Source of the DNA: Isosphaeraceae bacterium EP7
GTDB lineage: Bacteria > Planctomycetota > Planctomycetia > Isosphaerales > Isosphaeraceae
NCBI GenBank assembly: GCA_038400315.1
Contig: CP151667.1
Location: 6,273,174-6,337,173, forward strand
Direction: 5' to 3'
DNA: 64,000 nt
Shown here one piece after another: positions 1 to 10,033 of this stretch. The translations under genes were made by a program, and so were the position numbers. The notes under the pieces are model-generated. The model saw nothing but the letters and a program-made list of their open reading frames with translations, made no database searches and was not told the DNA's origin. The first letter of the stretch is position 1. Each line of letters begins with the position of its first letter.

Positions 1-1821
<1,821 letters not shown>

Positions 1822-1865
1822 TCGTTCGACCTTAAACGTCGATGATCTTTCTTGATAGAGTTTAA

Positions 1866-1896
1866 GGGCCCGGCCGGGCGACGTTCGGCCGGGCCC
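1866..1896 (+). terminator. Hairpin terminator after glnN
   Basis: A perfect 11-bp stem (GGGCCCGGCCG at 1866-1876 with its complement at 1886-1896) closes a 9-nt loop 45 bases downstream of the glutamine synthetase stop. The 3' side has only scattered T residues, so this is a stable hairpin without a classical U tract, as with the other terminators in this window. Confidence 0.7.
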
Positions 1897-2114
1897 TGTC
1901 GCATGAACGCCCGAGAATCTGCTGATTCGAGCAGCCAAGATCACTGGCAAAAACCGGTGGCGAATATCTTCGACGATTCGGGCAGGCTAAAGGAGGCTAT
2001 CCTGCACAAACCGACAACCGGTAGAGGCTAGTCCCTCGTTGTGAACACTCTGGCACTATGGCGTGTCAAGAGACGGGACCGCATGGGCTTGCACGAGGTT
2101 GAGAAGACGAAACA

Positions 2115-2594
2115 ATGGCACAATTTACGGGAGGACCTACACACGACTATATTTGGGATAGGAAGCTCGTGTCTGCTCTGAAGGCTGTGAGAGCTGCTGC
2201 TAACTTGTGGTCTACCCAAGGAGCAGCTGCACTCGAAGTCGATTCGCTTCTTGCCGTCCTCTTTCACATTTTTGCGGACGAGTGGTTTTCATCTCCTGTT
2301 CCTGGCCAAATCAGGGCCGAGACGAGGACCTTTGCAGATTGGCGTCCGCTTGTATCCGCTGCGTTGATTGAAGCCCGGCGGTTGAATCCAAGGGTCAGCA
2401 GAGAAGTGGTTGAAGGGGTTGTTGATGTAGTAACAGGCGAACTTCGATTAATCGTAGAAGAGTGGTCACAGGGGGACCCTGAGCACCCGCCCACTGAGCA
2501 CGTGCTAAATGCGGTTGTACACGCCCTATTTGAAGCGAATTTAGGAAAGCGGCCGGCAAGTCGGAAGTTACCGACTTCCTTTCCGACCATGTGA
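2115..2594 (+). CDS. Hypothetical protein, atypical base composition
   Basis: A 159-residue soluble protein that I do not recognise. It is mostly helical by eye, acidic in the middle and basic at the C-terminus, with no signal peptide, membrane segment or metal motif. An in-frame stop just upstream fixes the start at ATG 2115, preceded by GAGAAGACGAAACA, which contains only a weak ribosome binding sequence. Codon use differs from its neighbours: third positions carry many A and T, and the whole stretch from about 1920 to 2980 is AT-richer than the flanking genes. That suggests an acquired or fast-evolving orphan gene. It sits alone between the glutamine synthetase terminator and the LEPR-XLL surface protein. 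A chance open frame is possible but less likely given its length in AT-richer DNA. Confidence 0.5.
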   Translation: MAQFTGGPTHDYIWDRKLVSALKAVRAAANLWSTQGAAALEVDSLLAVLFHIFADEWFSSPVPGQIRAETRTFADWRPLVSAALIEARRLNPRVSREVVEGVVDVVTGELRLIVEEWSQGDPEHPPTEHVLNAVVHALFEANLGKRPASRKLPTSFPTM

Positions 2595-3076
2595 CCTAAA
2601 TCGACCAGTCCGCTTGGGCTGGCACCGAACACGGGCTGCGGTCACCCAAGCATCATCATCACATTTCCACAATATCGAACATAACCCCCATTCTCGGCCA
2701 GACATCGTTTGCGGTGATGGAATACCTTCCGATCATGTTAGGACTTGCAGCACCGAACGTGCTCGGCGGAATCGCGTCAGGTTGGCGCCGGCAAGGTGGC
2801 ACTCGCTGGCTAAAAGTGCGACGGACAGCATGCCGCAAAGGTTGTCCATTGGAGAATTGCTCGCGAATTATTCGATCCGGAAAACCATTTCTCGGAATGA
2901 TGTCCTAGCCTTCCCGGGTTCCTCGGACTTACGAGGGGCACTCCGTCTCACGTTGATGAGACGGCCGGAGATGGGTTGAGATCAATCCGGTCGGGCTCGC
3001 ATGTCGGCGTTGAGGCCGATTGCTGGCTGGGGACGCCCCGGGTTGGACATTCTTTCAAGACGAAGGTCGATCGACG
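2595..3076. other. Gene-free stretch before the beta-helix protein
   Basis: I see no convincing gene in these roughly 480 bases. The short open frames at 2614-2979 and 2714-2908 lack ribosome binding sites and protein-like composition. The base composition is AT-richer than the surrounding DNA up to about 2980. An 8-bp hairpin (CCGTCTCA at 2943-2950, complement at 2957-2964) lies 113 bases before the start of the surface protein and could be a weak terminator for the orphan gene or part of the leader. Confidence 0.5.
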
Positions 3077-6000
3077 ATGCGAATCGATGACGCGAATTAC
3101 TCCGGGCGCCGCCTCTCGAAGGATCTCGCTCGCTCGGCCCGTCGCACGACGCTGCGTCCGCGGCTCAGGACGATCGAGGTCCTGGAGGACCGGCAGCTCC
3201 TCTCCACGTTCACGGTGTCGAACCTCAACGCATCCGGGGCCGGTTCGCTTCGCAGGGCAATCGTCGACTCCAACGCCCGTCTGGGAGCGGACACGATCGA
3301 CTTCCAGGTGAACGGCACGATCAAGACGGGTCACGTCTCGCTGCCGTCGATCACCGACGCCCTGACCATCGACGGCTCCACGGCCCCTTCGTTCGCCGGC
3401 TCGCCCGTCGTGACGGTGGATTTCCAGGGCTCCAAAGGGCTCAAGTTCGACAGGGGGGCCGACGGCTCGACCCTCAAGTCGCTCTCGCTGGTGAAGGCCG
3501 GCAACGCGGGCGTCACGCTCAACGCCTCGCGCATCACGGTGGCCGGTAATTACATCGGCCTACGTGCCGACGGCAGGACCTCGGCCGGCAACCGCGGGGA
3601 CGGCCTCCAGATCAACGCCTCGTCGCATGGCAACTTGATCGGCAACGCCAACCCGGTCTCGGGCGTCACCTTCTACAATTCCGACCAGGTGACGACGCAG
3701 CCAGTTTCTTACTGGCAGGGTATCCGTGGCGGCGATGTTGCCGGCCAGTACCTGATCTCGGGCACGTCGAACACGACCGGCCTGCTCTTCGTCGGCAATA
3801 TCGAAGGGGTCGGCACGAGCTATCCCGTTCAGGTCCCTTTCTCCACGGTCACCAGCGCCTACGGCCCGGACAACCTGGGCAACGGCCGCGTGCGGGTGGT
3901 GGGCAGTTATCAGACCAACATCCCCTCACCCGACTCGGCGGTCGTCCACGGGTTCCTCTTCGAGGGGACGACGGCGGAACTCACCGCGGGGACCGGGAAT
4001 TACCGGACAATCGACTACCCGGGCTCGAAGTTCAACTTCGTCCACAGCACCATGGGCGGTCTGGCCGTGGGCAACTCCGACGCCCCGACCTCGAGCGGCC
4101 AGCCGCTTGGCCCGGGCCAGGCTTACGTCTACGACCTCGCGTCGGGCACGTTCGCGGCGAGCGTCGTCTACCCGGGCTCGACCAGCAACACCGCCTACGG
4201 GATCTGGTCCAACGGCGGCACGAAGTACACCATCTGCGGCGGCTACAGCAACCTCAGCGTGAACAACCTCGATGGCCAGAGGCGACCGATCGGCGAGGCC
4301 TATCTCGTCGATTATGACTCCGCGACCGGCCAGTTCAGCAACTGGAAGACCTTCGAGTATCCCAACGGCGTCGTCGGCACCGACTACATCGCGCACTTCG
4401 AGGGGATCAGCAGCGTCGAGAAGGGGGTCTACACCCTCAGCGCCGACTCGGTCCAGACCACCGGCGGAACCGGCCTCGTCCAGGGCTCGCTGGTCACGGT
4501 CAGGCGCAACACGGACGGCAGCTTCGGCGACGCCGTCTGGGTCAACCTGCAATCCCCCGGCGACAAGGGCATCCCCAGCGCCAACTCGGTCTACGGTAAT
4601 CAGGTCGTCGGGATCATCACCGACAGCTCGGGCGAGAGTGCGTTCCAGGCGACGGTCAACTCCGAATTCCAGCTCTCCAACGTTATTGCCGGCAACGGCG
4701 GCAACGGGATTGGGGTTTATGGGTCCGACGCGAACGTGATCGCCATGAACTACATCGGGACCGACGCGACCGGCACGCTGAAGCGCGGGAACGCCAAGAA
4801 CGGCATCCTGCTGACGAAGGGTGCGGCCCGCAACGTCATCGGCGGCCAGGCCACGGCCGGGAACGACCCGACGGCCGGCGTCTTCGCCCGCCCCCCGCAG
4901 GGCAATCTCGTCTCGGGCAACGGCGGCAACGGCGTGCTCATCAACGACGGTTCCCATGAAAATCTGCTGAGCGGCAACTTTGTGGGGACGACGGCCTCGG
5001 GCAATGCGGCCCTGGGAAATAAGCTGGACGGCGTGGCGATCGAGAATGCCGACGCCAATTCGCTGATCGGCTGCACCTTCAGCCAGGACCCGTTCGTCTT
5101 CTACAACGTGCTCAGCGGCAACGGCGGCAACGGCCTGCGGATCACCAACTCGAATAACACCATGGTTCAGGCCAACTTCATGGGCGTCGGGGCCAACAAC
5201 GCCTCGATCGTGGCCAACGGCGGCAACGGGCTCTTGATCTCGGGGTCGTCCAGGAACACGCAGGTCGGCGGCGTGATCCCGCTGGGCAACGTGATCTCGG
5301 GCAACAACCGCAACGGCATCGAGGTGCGCGACACGGCCAGCGGGTTCATCTCGTTCAACACGTTCGGAGGCGTCTATGCATTCGGGGGCGCCGCGCCGAA
5401 CCGGGGCAACGGGATCCTGATCACCTCCAGCGGCGGGAACAACCAGGTCCGCACGTCGATCATCTCGGGCAACCGGGGCAACGGCATCGAGCTGGGCGGC
5501 AACGCGACCGGAGTGCAGATTTACGACGTCGCGGCCGGGACGAACACCAACATCACGGTGGCCATCCCCAACGCGGGTAGCGGCATCAAGCTCTCAGGAC
5601 GTGCCCATCACAACGTCATCGGCGGCTTCCAGCCCTCGGTCGTGCCGCAGGTAACGCTCTCGGCGAACGGGCGCTACGGCGTCGAGGTCACCGGCTCCGC
5701 CCGCAACAACGCCATCTTCCACACATTCGTCGGCACCAACTTCCACGGCGCGGGCGACCTGGGCAACACGCTTGGCGGCATCTACCTCGGATCCGGCACC
5801 TCGTCCACCACGATCGGCGGGCCCGGGGCCCTCCAGAACCGGATCGAGAACAGCGGCGGCAACGGCCTGACGATCCAGTCCTCCTCCAGCAATACGGTCC
5901 TGGCCAACCTGATCAGGAAGAACGGCGGGGATGGGGTCGTCGTCGCGGGCCACTCGGCCGGGACGCGGGTCCTGGGCAATGAGATCGGCGACAATGCAGG

Positions 6001-6211
6001 CAACGGCGTCACGCTCGCCGCCGCCCGCAAGGTCAACATCGGCGGGAGCGTTCCCGGTTCGGGCAACCAGATCGTGGGGAATCGCCGCTACGGCCTCCTC
6101 GCCTTCGGCAACAACCACGGCACCGTGGTGCAGCGAAACGTGATCGCGGCGAATGCCTCGGGCAACGTCAACCTGACCAAGGCGAGCGGCATCACGTACA
6201 TCCCCGCATAA
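3077..6211 (+). CDS. Large surface/secreted protein, LEPR-XLL-type N-terminus, right-handed beta-helix
   Basis: A 1044-residue protein probably displayed at or exported across the cell surface. Residues about 30-46 read RTIEVLEDRQLLSTFTV, matching the planctomycete LEPR-XLL sorting or export motif. The passage SGAGSLRRAI follows, a form common at the start of bacterial parallel beta-helix proteins. Repeats of the type GNGGNGI, NVIGG and NVISGN then recur from about residue 100 to the end, building a right-handed beta-helix. Residues about 195-535 are different: they are rich in Tyr, Trp and Gly, lack Asn-Gly repeats and look like a propeller-type insertion. ATG 3077 is preferred (AAGG ten bases upstream); an in-frame ATG at 3020 would add 19 residues with no signal character. 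A 19-bp hairpin follows. Substrate or ligand is unknown; polysaccharide binding or adhesion is a guess. Confidence 0.8.
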   Translation: MRIDDANYSGRRLSKDLARSARRTTLRPRLRTIEVLEDRQLLSTFTVSNLNASGAGSLRRAIVDSNARLGADTIDFQVNGTIKTGHVSLPSITDALTIDGSTAPSFAGSPVVTVDFQGSKGLKFDRGADGSTLKSLSLVKAGNAGVTLNASRITVAGNYIGLRADGRTSAGNRGDGLQINASSHGNLIGNANPVSGVTFYNSDQVTTQPVSYWQGIRGGDVAGQYLISGTSNTTGLLFVGNIEGVGTSYPVQVPFSTVTSAYGPDNLGNGRVRVVGSYQTNIPSPDSAVVHGFLFEGTTAELTAGTGNYRTIDYPGSKFNFVHSTMGGLAVGNSDAPTSSGQPLGPGQAYVYDLASGTFAASVVYPGSTSNTAYGIWSNGGTKYTICGGYSNLSVNNLDGQRRPIGEAYLVDYDSATGQFSNWKTFEYPNGVVGTDYIAHFEGISSVEKGVYTLSADSVQTTGGTGLVQGSLVTVRRNTDGSFGDAVWVNLQSPGDKGIPSANSVYGNQVVGIITDSSGESAFQATVNSEFQLSNVIAGNGGNGIGVYGSDANVIAMNYIGTDATGTLKRGNAKNGILLTKGAARNVIGGQATAGNDPTAGVFARPPQGNLVSGNGGNGVLINDGSHENLLSGNFVGTTASGNAALGNKLDGVAIENADANSLIGCTFSQDPFVFYNVLSGNGGNGLRITNSNNTMVQANFMGVGANNASIVANGGNGLLISGSSRNTQVGGVIPLGNVISGNNRNGIEVRDTASGFISFNTFGGVYAFGGAAPNRGNGILITSSGGNNQVRTSIISGNRGNGIELGGNATGVQIYDVAAGTNTNITVAIPNAGSGIKLSGRAHHNVIGGFQPSVVPQVTLSANGRYGVEVTGSARNNAIFHTFVGTNFHGAGDLGNTLGGIYLGSGTSSTTIGGPGALQNRIENSGGNGLTIQSSSSNTVLANLIRKNGGDGVVVAGHSAGTRVLGNEIGDNAGNGVTLAAARKVNIGGSVPGSGNQIVGNRRYGLLAFGNNHGTVVQRNVIAANASGNVNLTKASGITYIPA

Positions 6212-6238
6212 TCACATTGCCATTCAGGCAGTCGATCG

Positions 6239-6296
6239 CGAGCCCCGGCCGATCGTCGGCGACCCTCCCCGGGTCGGGACGATCGGCCGGGGTTCG
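6239..6296 (+). terminator. Long hairpin between convergent genes
   Basis: A 19-bp stem with one G-T wobble pairs 6239-6257 with 6278-6296, and the 20-nt loop contains a second 5-bp stem (GACCC at 6261, GGGTC at 6271). It lies 27 bases after the beta-helix gene stop. The next gene ends at 6469 on the other strand, so the hairpin could stop transcription in either direction. Confidence 0.75.
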
Positions 6297-6468
6297 CCCC
6301 ATTCGGGTCTCGAGGAACATCGGGCCGTCGGAAGGTGGCGATACCCCGAAGTCCGAGGCGATCGGACCCGTCATGGCCTGCGGAAAGGCCCTGCGCCGGT
6401 CCGATTCCGCGGTCGCCGGCGTTCGTCGTCGCATTCGCGGCTCGCCCCGGATGGATGACGATCCCGGC

Positions 6469-8442
6469 TCATTCGTCCGGCGACAGATAGCCGTGATGCA
6501 CGCCCAGCCAGTACGCGACCGTCCAGGCGACCCCGTCGTCCTCGGTCCTGCCCGCGTGGCCCCCGTCGGCCACCCAGGGATTGCTGTTCCAGCGAGCCTG
6601 CGACCGCTCGGCCGGCGAGAGCACTCGATCGAGCTGCGAGCTGTGGCGACGGATTCCCGGGGCGTTGGTCATGCGCACGTCGTGGCGCTGCGAGTTCTTC
6701 GTCGTCCATGAGACGAGGTCCAGGGGCCAGTCCTGGAGTGTGATCTTGGCCTCGTCGACGTCGCAGCGGCGACCGGTGGTCGCGCCATAGATGAAGTTGT
6801 AGAAGGGGTTGTGCTCGGGCCGGATCGCCTGCTCGCCTTCGATCGGCTCCCAGGTCCGGGCGATGCTCTGCACCAGCACGCGCCTGCGCGCCGGGTCCTT
6901 CTCCAGCATGAGAAGCGGATAGTAGACGAGGTACAGCAGCTCATCGTCGGAGTGATTGATGTCCGGGAACCTCCCGGTCGCCCCCCGGCGCATCAGCAGG
7001 CTATTGATCAGATAATGATGCTCGCGGATGAGCTTGTTCGCCGCCTCGGCGTACTTAGAATCGCCGGTGATGTGCTCGGCGACCTTCAGGAATGAGAGGA
7101 TTTCCAGCGAGTTCAGGGCCCGCAGGTCGTAGTAGAGCGGGTGGTTGTTGATAAGCTCGGGGGCCCAGATCCCCCAGCGCGTCTTGCGGCCGGTGTGGTC
7201 GACCAGCGTGAAGCCGTGCTCGATGATCCCGTCGGTCACCCGGCGCACGACCGCGGCGATCTCGCGCTTCTCGGCGTCGTCGGCCACCAGGTCGTGGTAG
7301 AGGAACCAGGCGAAGTAGTGGCCGTCCAGCTCGTCGCTGCTGGTGTCACCCTTGCACCAGAGCCCTTCCCTGGCCTTCGACCGATACCAGACCTTCGTCT
7401 TGTCGCCGGGCGCGTGGACCGTGCCCTCGGGGTCGAATCCGCGGATGCCGGCGGCGATCTCGGCGTCGGTGACCATCGATCGGGCCGGGAAGCCGGGGAT
7501 GCCCGAGAGGCGCTCCAGGTTGAGCAGGGCGTCCATCGAGGCCTTCGCCTGCTGGCGGGCCGCCGGGTCCTTCGTCGCCGCGTACCGCAGGGCCATGGCG
7601 CCCACGTACATCGAGGTCCAGAGGCCGTCGTTGTCGCTGGCGTCGTAGATGGCCCCCTTGGTCGGGTCGCCGGGCGTCTTCAGGTCGATCTCGCAGATGT
7701 ACCCGCGTCGGTTATGGCGACTCTGGAGGATCCGGTCGTAATGCGCCGCCTTCTGGGCGAGCGTCATCGACGCCTCTTCGATGCTGGCGAGCCCCGTCTT
7801 CGTCCGGAACCAGGCCCGTCCATCTGTATCCGTCCAGATGGCCCGGACGTCGTTATCGGGCAGCCAGCGTCGCCCCCAGAAGTAGCGGAACTGGCCGTCG
7901 CGCAGCCTCCAGGCCCCTTCGGGCGTGCCCGCCCAGAGGTCGCCGTTGGGCGTCAGGTGCAGGCAGTTGATGGTCTCGAACGGGACCCCGTCGAGCCGAT
8001 TCAGGCTCTGCCACCACTGCTCGCCGTCGGACAGGTAGATGCCCCGATCGGTGCCAGCCCAGATATGCCCGGTCGGGTCGGACACCAGCGACGAGATCTT
8101 GGCCCCCCAGCGCACCTCGGGCTGGCCGGGCTCCAGCACATGCGGGCCGATGTCCAGCGGCTCGAACCCGCCGCCGGCCGTCGACCGGAACGGCCCTTGA
8201 TCGGTGAGGACCCAGACACGGCCGCTCGCCGCCCTGGCCGACGAGATGACTTTCGCCCCCGGGGGCAGCTTGCTCGCGTCCAGATCGGGCAAGACGACCG
8301 TCGGCGGGGGCACCTTCGCCCCCGCGTCATATTGCGTCGCCACAAGCTGCGGATAGGTGCCGGATCGGGCCGAGGCCGGGCAGAGTGCCAGCAAGGCTGC
8401 GGTTGCGGCGACGGATGCAAGGCGAATCCTGATGAGGCACAT
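6469..8442 (-). CDS. Secreted protein: propeller repeats plus helical-barrel domain
   Basis: A 657-residue exported protein of unknown function. The ATG at 8442 starts a good signal peptide (LASVAATAALLALCPASARS); a start at 8496 would bury it behind 18 residues, so 8442 is preferred. Residues about 60-230 hold repeats such as DPTGHIWAGTDRGIY and TPNGDLWAGTPEGAW, the pattern of two-component-regulator propeller (Reg_prop) blades. Here no kinase or DNA-binding domain follows. Residues about 240-640 are helical with Trp, Tyr and His and resemble an alpha/alpha barrel as found in glycoside hydrolases and lyases (for example SSDELDGHYFAWFLYHD and GRFPDINHSDDELLYLVYY). That fold is my inference; no catalytic pair was identified. 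It stands alone, convergent with the beta-helix protein and divergent from lysR. Confidence 0.7.
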   Translation of the reverse strand: MCLIRIRLASVAATAALLALCPASARSGTYPQLVATQYDAGAKVPPPTVVLPDLDASKLPPGAKVISSARAASGRVWVLTDQGPFRSTAGGGFEPLDIGPHVLEPGQPEVRWGAKISSLVSDPTGHIWAGTDRGIYLSDGEQWWQSLNRLDGVPFETINCLHLTPNGDLWAGTPEGAWRLRDGQFRYFWGRRWLPDNDVRAIWTDTDGRAWFRTKTGLASIEEASMTLAQKAAHYDRILQSRHNRRGYICEIDLKTPGDPTKGAIYDASDNDGLWTSMYVGAMALRYAATKDPAARQQAKASMDALLNLERLSGIPGFPARSMVTDAEIAAGIRGFDPEGTVHAPGDKTKVWYRSKAREGLWCKGDTSSDELDGHYFAWFLYHDLVADDAEKREIAAVVRRVTDGIIEHGFTLVDHTGRKTRWGIWAPELINNHPLYYDLRALNSLEILSFLKVAEHITGDSKYAEAANKLIREHHYLINSLLMRRGATGRFPDINHSDDELLYLVYYPLLMLEKDPARRRVLVQSIARTWEPIEGEQAIRPEHNPFYNFIYGATTGRRCDVDEAKITLQDWPLDLVSWTTKNSQRHDVRMTNAPGIRRHSSQLDRVLSPAERSQARWNSNPWVADGGHAGRTEDDGVAWTVAYWLGVHHGYLSPDE

Positions 8443-8752
8443 CTCAGCGATGCTCGAAGGCCGGGAGAGGCGCCTAGAGGATGCCCGAATGGCCACGCCC
8501 CCGCCACCATGCAGTCGGCAATTCGTCGCGAGGTTTGCCCGGCCCCGAACGGCGAGTCGACCGCCTTGTCGGCGTGGGCTCGTGCGTGCCGGGGCAAGCT
8601 GGGGGAATTAAGCACGAATCGGACAACAACCCAGGCCGGGCCCCGATTCTCGGCCTGAATCCCGGTTGCCGTTGAAGGGAGTGAGACCTGGCCTCGATCG
8701 CAACCGAGGCGGTCATCGGCCGCAACATCTTGCGAGGTCGGGGGCTTCCCCC

Positions 8753-8783
8753 TTGACTTGAGGTTCGTTCCCGCCTTTACTAT
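8753..8783 (+). promoter_or_regulatory. Candidate sigma-70-type promoter for lysR
   Basis: TTGACT at 8753-8758 resembles a -35 box. TACTAT at 8778-8783 resembles a -10 box with a 19-base spacer, or TTTACT at 8776 with 17. The predicted start lies about 60 bases before the lysR ATG. This is a pattern match only. Confidence 0.4.
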
Positions 8784-8810
8784 TACCAATCCCGATACCG
8801 CCAACCTTCT

Positions 8811-8822
8811 ATTATTGATAAT
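8811..8822 (+). promoter_or_regulatory. Candidate LysR autoregulatory operator
   Basis: ATTATTGATAAT is a perfect 5-bp inverted repeat with a 2-base centre, inside the only AT-rich patch of the leader and 30 bases before the lysR start. LysR regulators usually bind interrupted AT-rich dyads near their own promoters. The assignment is inference from position and symmetry. Confidence 0.3.
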
Positions 8823-8851
8823 TAGCGACCCCCGACGGGGCCTGGCGGACG

Positions 8852-9844
8852 ATGCAGCTCGAAGCTCTGAAGATTTTCTGCGATGTGGTGCGCTGGGCGA
8901 GCTTCTCACGGGGAGCGGCCGAGAACAGCGTCTCGCAGTCGTGCGCGAGTCAGACCGTCCACCAGCTCGAGGATCGTCTCGGAGTGAAGTTGATCGACCG
9001 GTCCAAGCGTCCCCTGGTCCCCACCCCGCAAGGGAAGGTCTATTACGAGGGTTGCAAGGACCTGGTCGGCCGCTACCTGGAGATTGAAGGGCGGGCCAAG
9101 GCCGCCGCGACCGATGCGGGGAATGTGGTCGGGACGGTGCGTGTCGCGTCGATCTACTCCGTCGGGCTCAACCACATGAGCCAGTATTCTTCGAAGTTCG
9201 AGCGCCAGCATCCCGGGGCCAGCGTCCGGGTCGAATATCTGCACCCCAGGCGGGTGGTGGAGAGCGTGATCGACGAGTCGGCCGAGCTGGGCCTGATCTC
9301 GTACCCCCGCAAGTGGCCCGAGCTCCGGGCCATCCCCTGGCGTGAGGAGGCGATGGTGCTGGCCGTCCATCCGACGCACAGGTTCGCCGGCCGCGCGTCC
9401 GTGGGCGTCGCCGAGCTGGACGGCGAGCGATTCGTCGGCTTCGACGCCGACCTTTCGATCCGCCGGGCGATCGACAAGTTCCTGCGGGCCCACGGCATCC
9501 ACGTGCAAGTGGCCCTGGAATTCGACAATATCGAGAACATCAAGCGCGCCGTGGAGATCCCCGCCGGCGTGGCCATCCTCCCCGAGCCGACGCTGGCGCG
9601 TGAGCTGGCCGCCGGCACCTTGTGCAGCGTCCCCTTCGCCGACGCGAAGCTGACGCGCCCTCTGGCCGTGCTGCACCGCAGGGGCCAGACCCTGGGGCCC
9701 ACCGCGGCCCGGTTCCTGGCGTTGCTGACCGCCGACGAAGGCGGGGCCGACGCCCACGCGACGACCGCCGGCGCGACCGCGACGACCGCCGCGGCCACGG
9801 CCGTATCCAAACCTGCCGAGGGGCACGTCCCCCTGGCCCAGTAA
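8852..9844 (+). CDS. LysR-family transcriptional regulator
   Basis: A 330-residue DNA-binding regulator. Residues 1-60 form the winged helix-turn-helix (FCDVVRWASFSRGAAE, then SQTVHQLEDRLGVKLIDRS), and residues about 90-295 form the effector-binding domain. The last 30 residues are an unusual low-complexity tail of Ala, Thr and Gly ending in KPAEGHVPLAQ, which most LysR proteins lack. The gene lies 190 bases upstream of gltB in the same direction. LysR proteins such as GltC control glutamate synthase in Bacillus, so regulation of gltBD is a reasonable inference, though GltC is divergent from its target and this gene is not. CysB/Cbl-like or CbbR-like roles cannot be excluded. The start at ATG 8852 places the DNA-binding domain at the very N-terminus as expected. 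Confidence 0.88.
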   Translation: MQLEALKIFCDVVRWASFSRGAAENSVSQSCASQTVHQLEDRLGVKLIDRSKRPLVPTPQGKVYYEGCKDLVGRYLEIEGRAKAAATDAGNVVGTVRVASIYSVGLNHMSQYSSKFERQHPGASVRVEYLHPRRVVESVIDESAELGLISYPRKWPELRAIPWREEAMVLAVHPTHRFAGRASVGVAELDGERFVGFDADLSIRRAIDKFLRAHGIHVQVALEFDNIENIKRAVEIPAGVAILPEPTLARELAAGTLCSVPFADAKLTRPLAVLHRRGQTLGPTAARFLALLTADEGGADAHATTAGATATTAAATAVSKPAEGHVPLAQ

Positions 9845-10033
9845 GCCAGGCCGGCTGCCCCCAGACCTCGACCGGCCCGCCCAGGTGCGAGCCCAGGGTC
9901 GCCGGCCTCTGTCCATTTCAACGTCAATCGCCCGGGACTTCCACCGGGCCCGAAGCCGCCGGGGCCCCCTGCCCGGCCCAGTTCGACGCGATCCCAAGTA
10001 GCGCCAGGCGCGAGTTGAGAAGGGTCCCAAACG

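Larger units (their letters stand above)
8443..8851. other. Divergent promoter region between the propeller protein and lysR
   Basis: About 410 bases without a gene. The half next to lysR becomes AT-rich from 8775 to 8825, which stands out in this GC-rich DNA and holds the promoter and inverted repeat listed separately. Nothing else specific was seen; antisense open frames here are shadows. Confidence 0.5.

Noticed and set aside
2614-2979. 121-codon open frame after the orphan gene
   Set aside because: No ribosome binding site, no hydrophobic core pattern and no continuity with the preceding gene.
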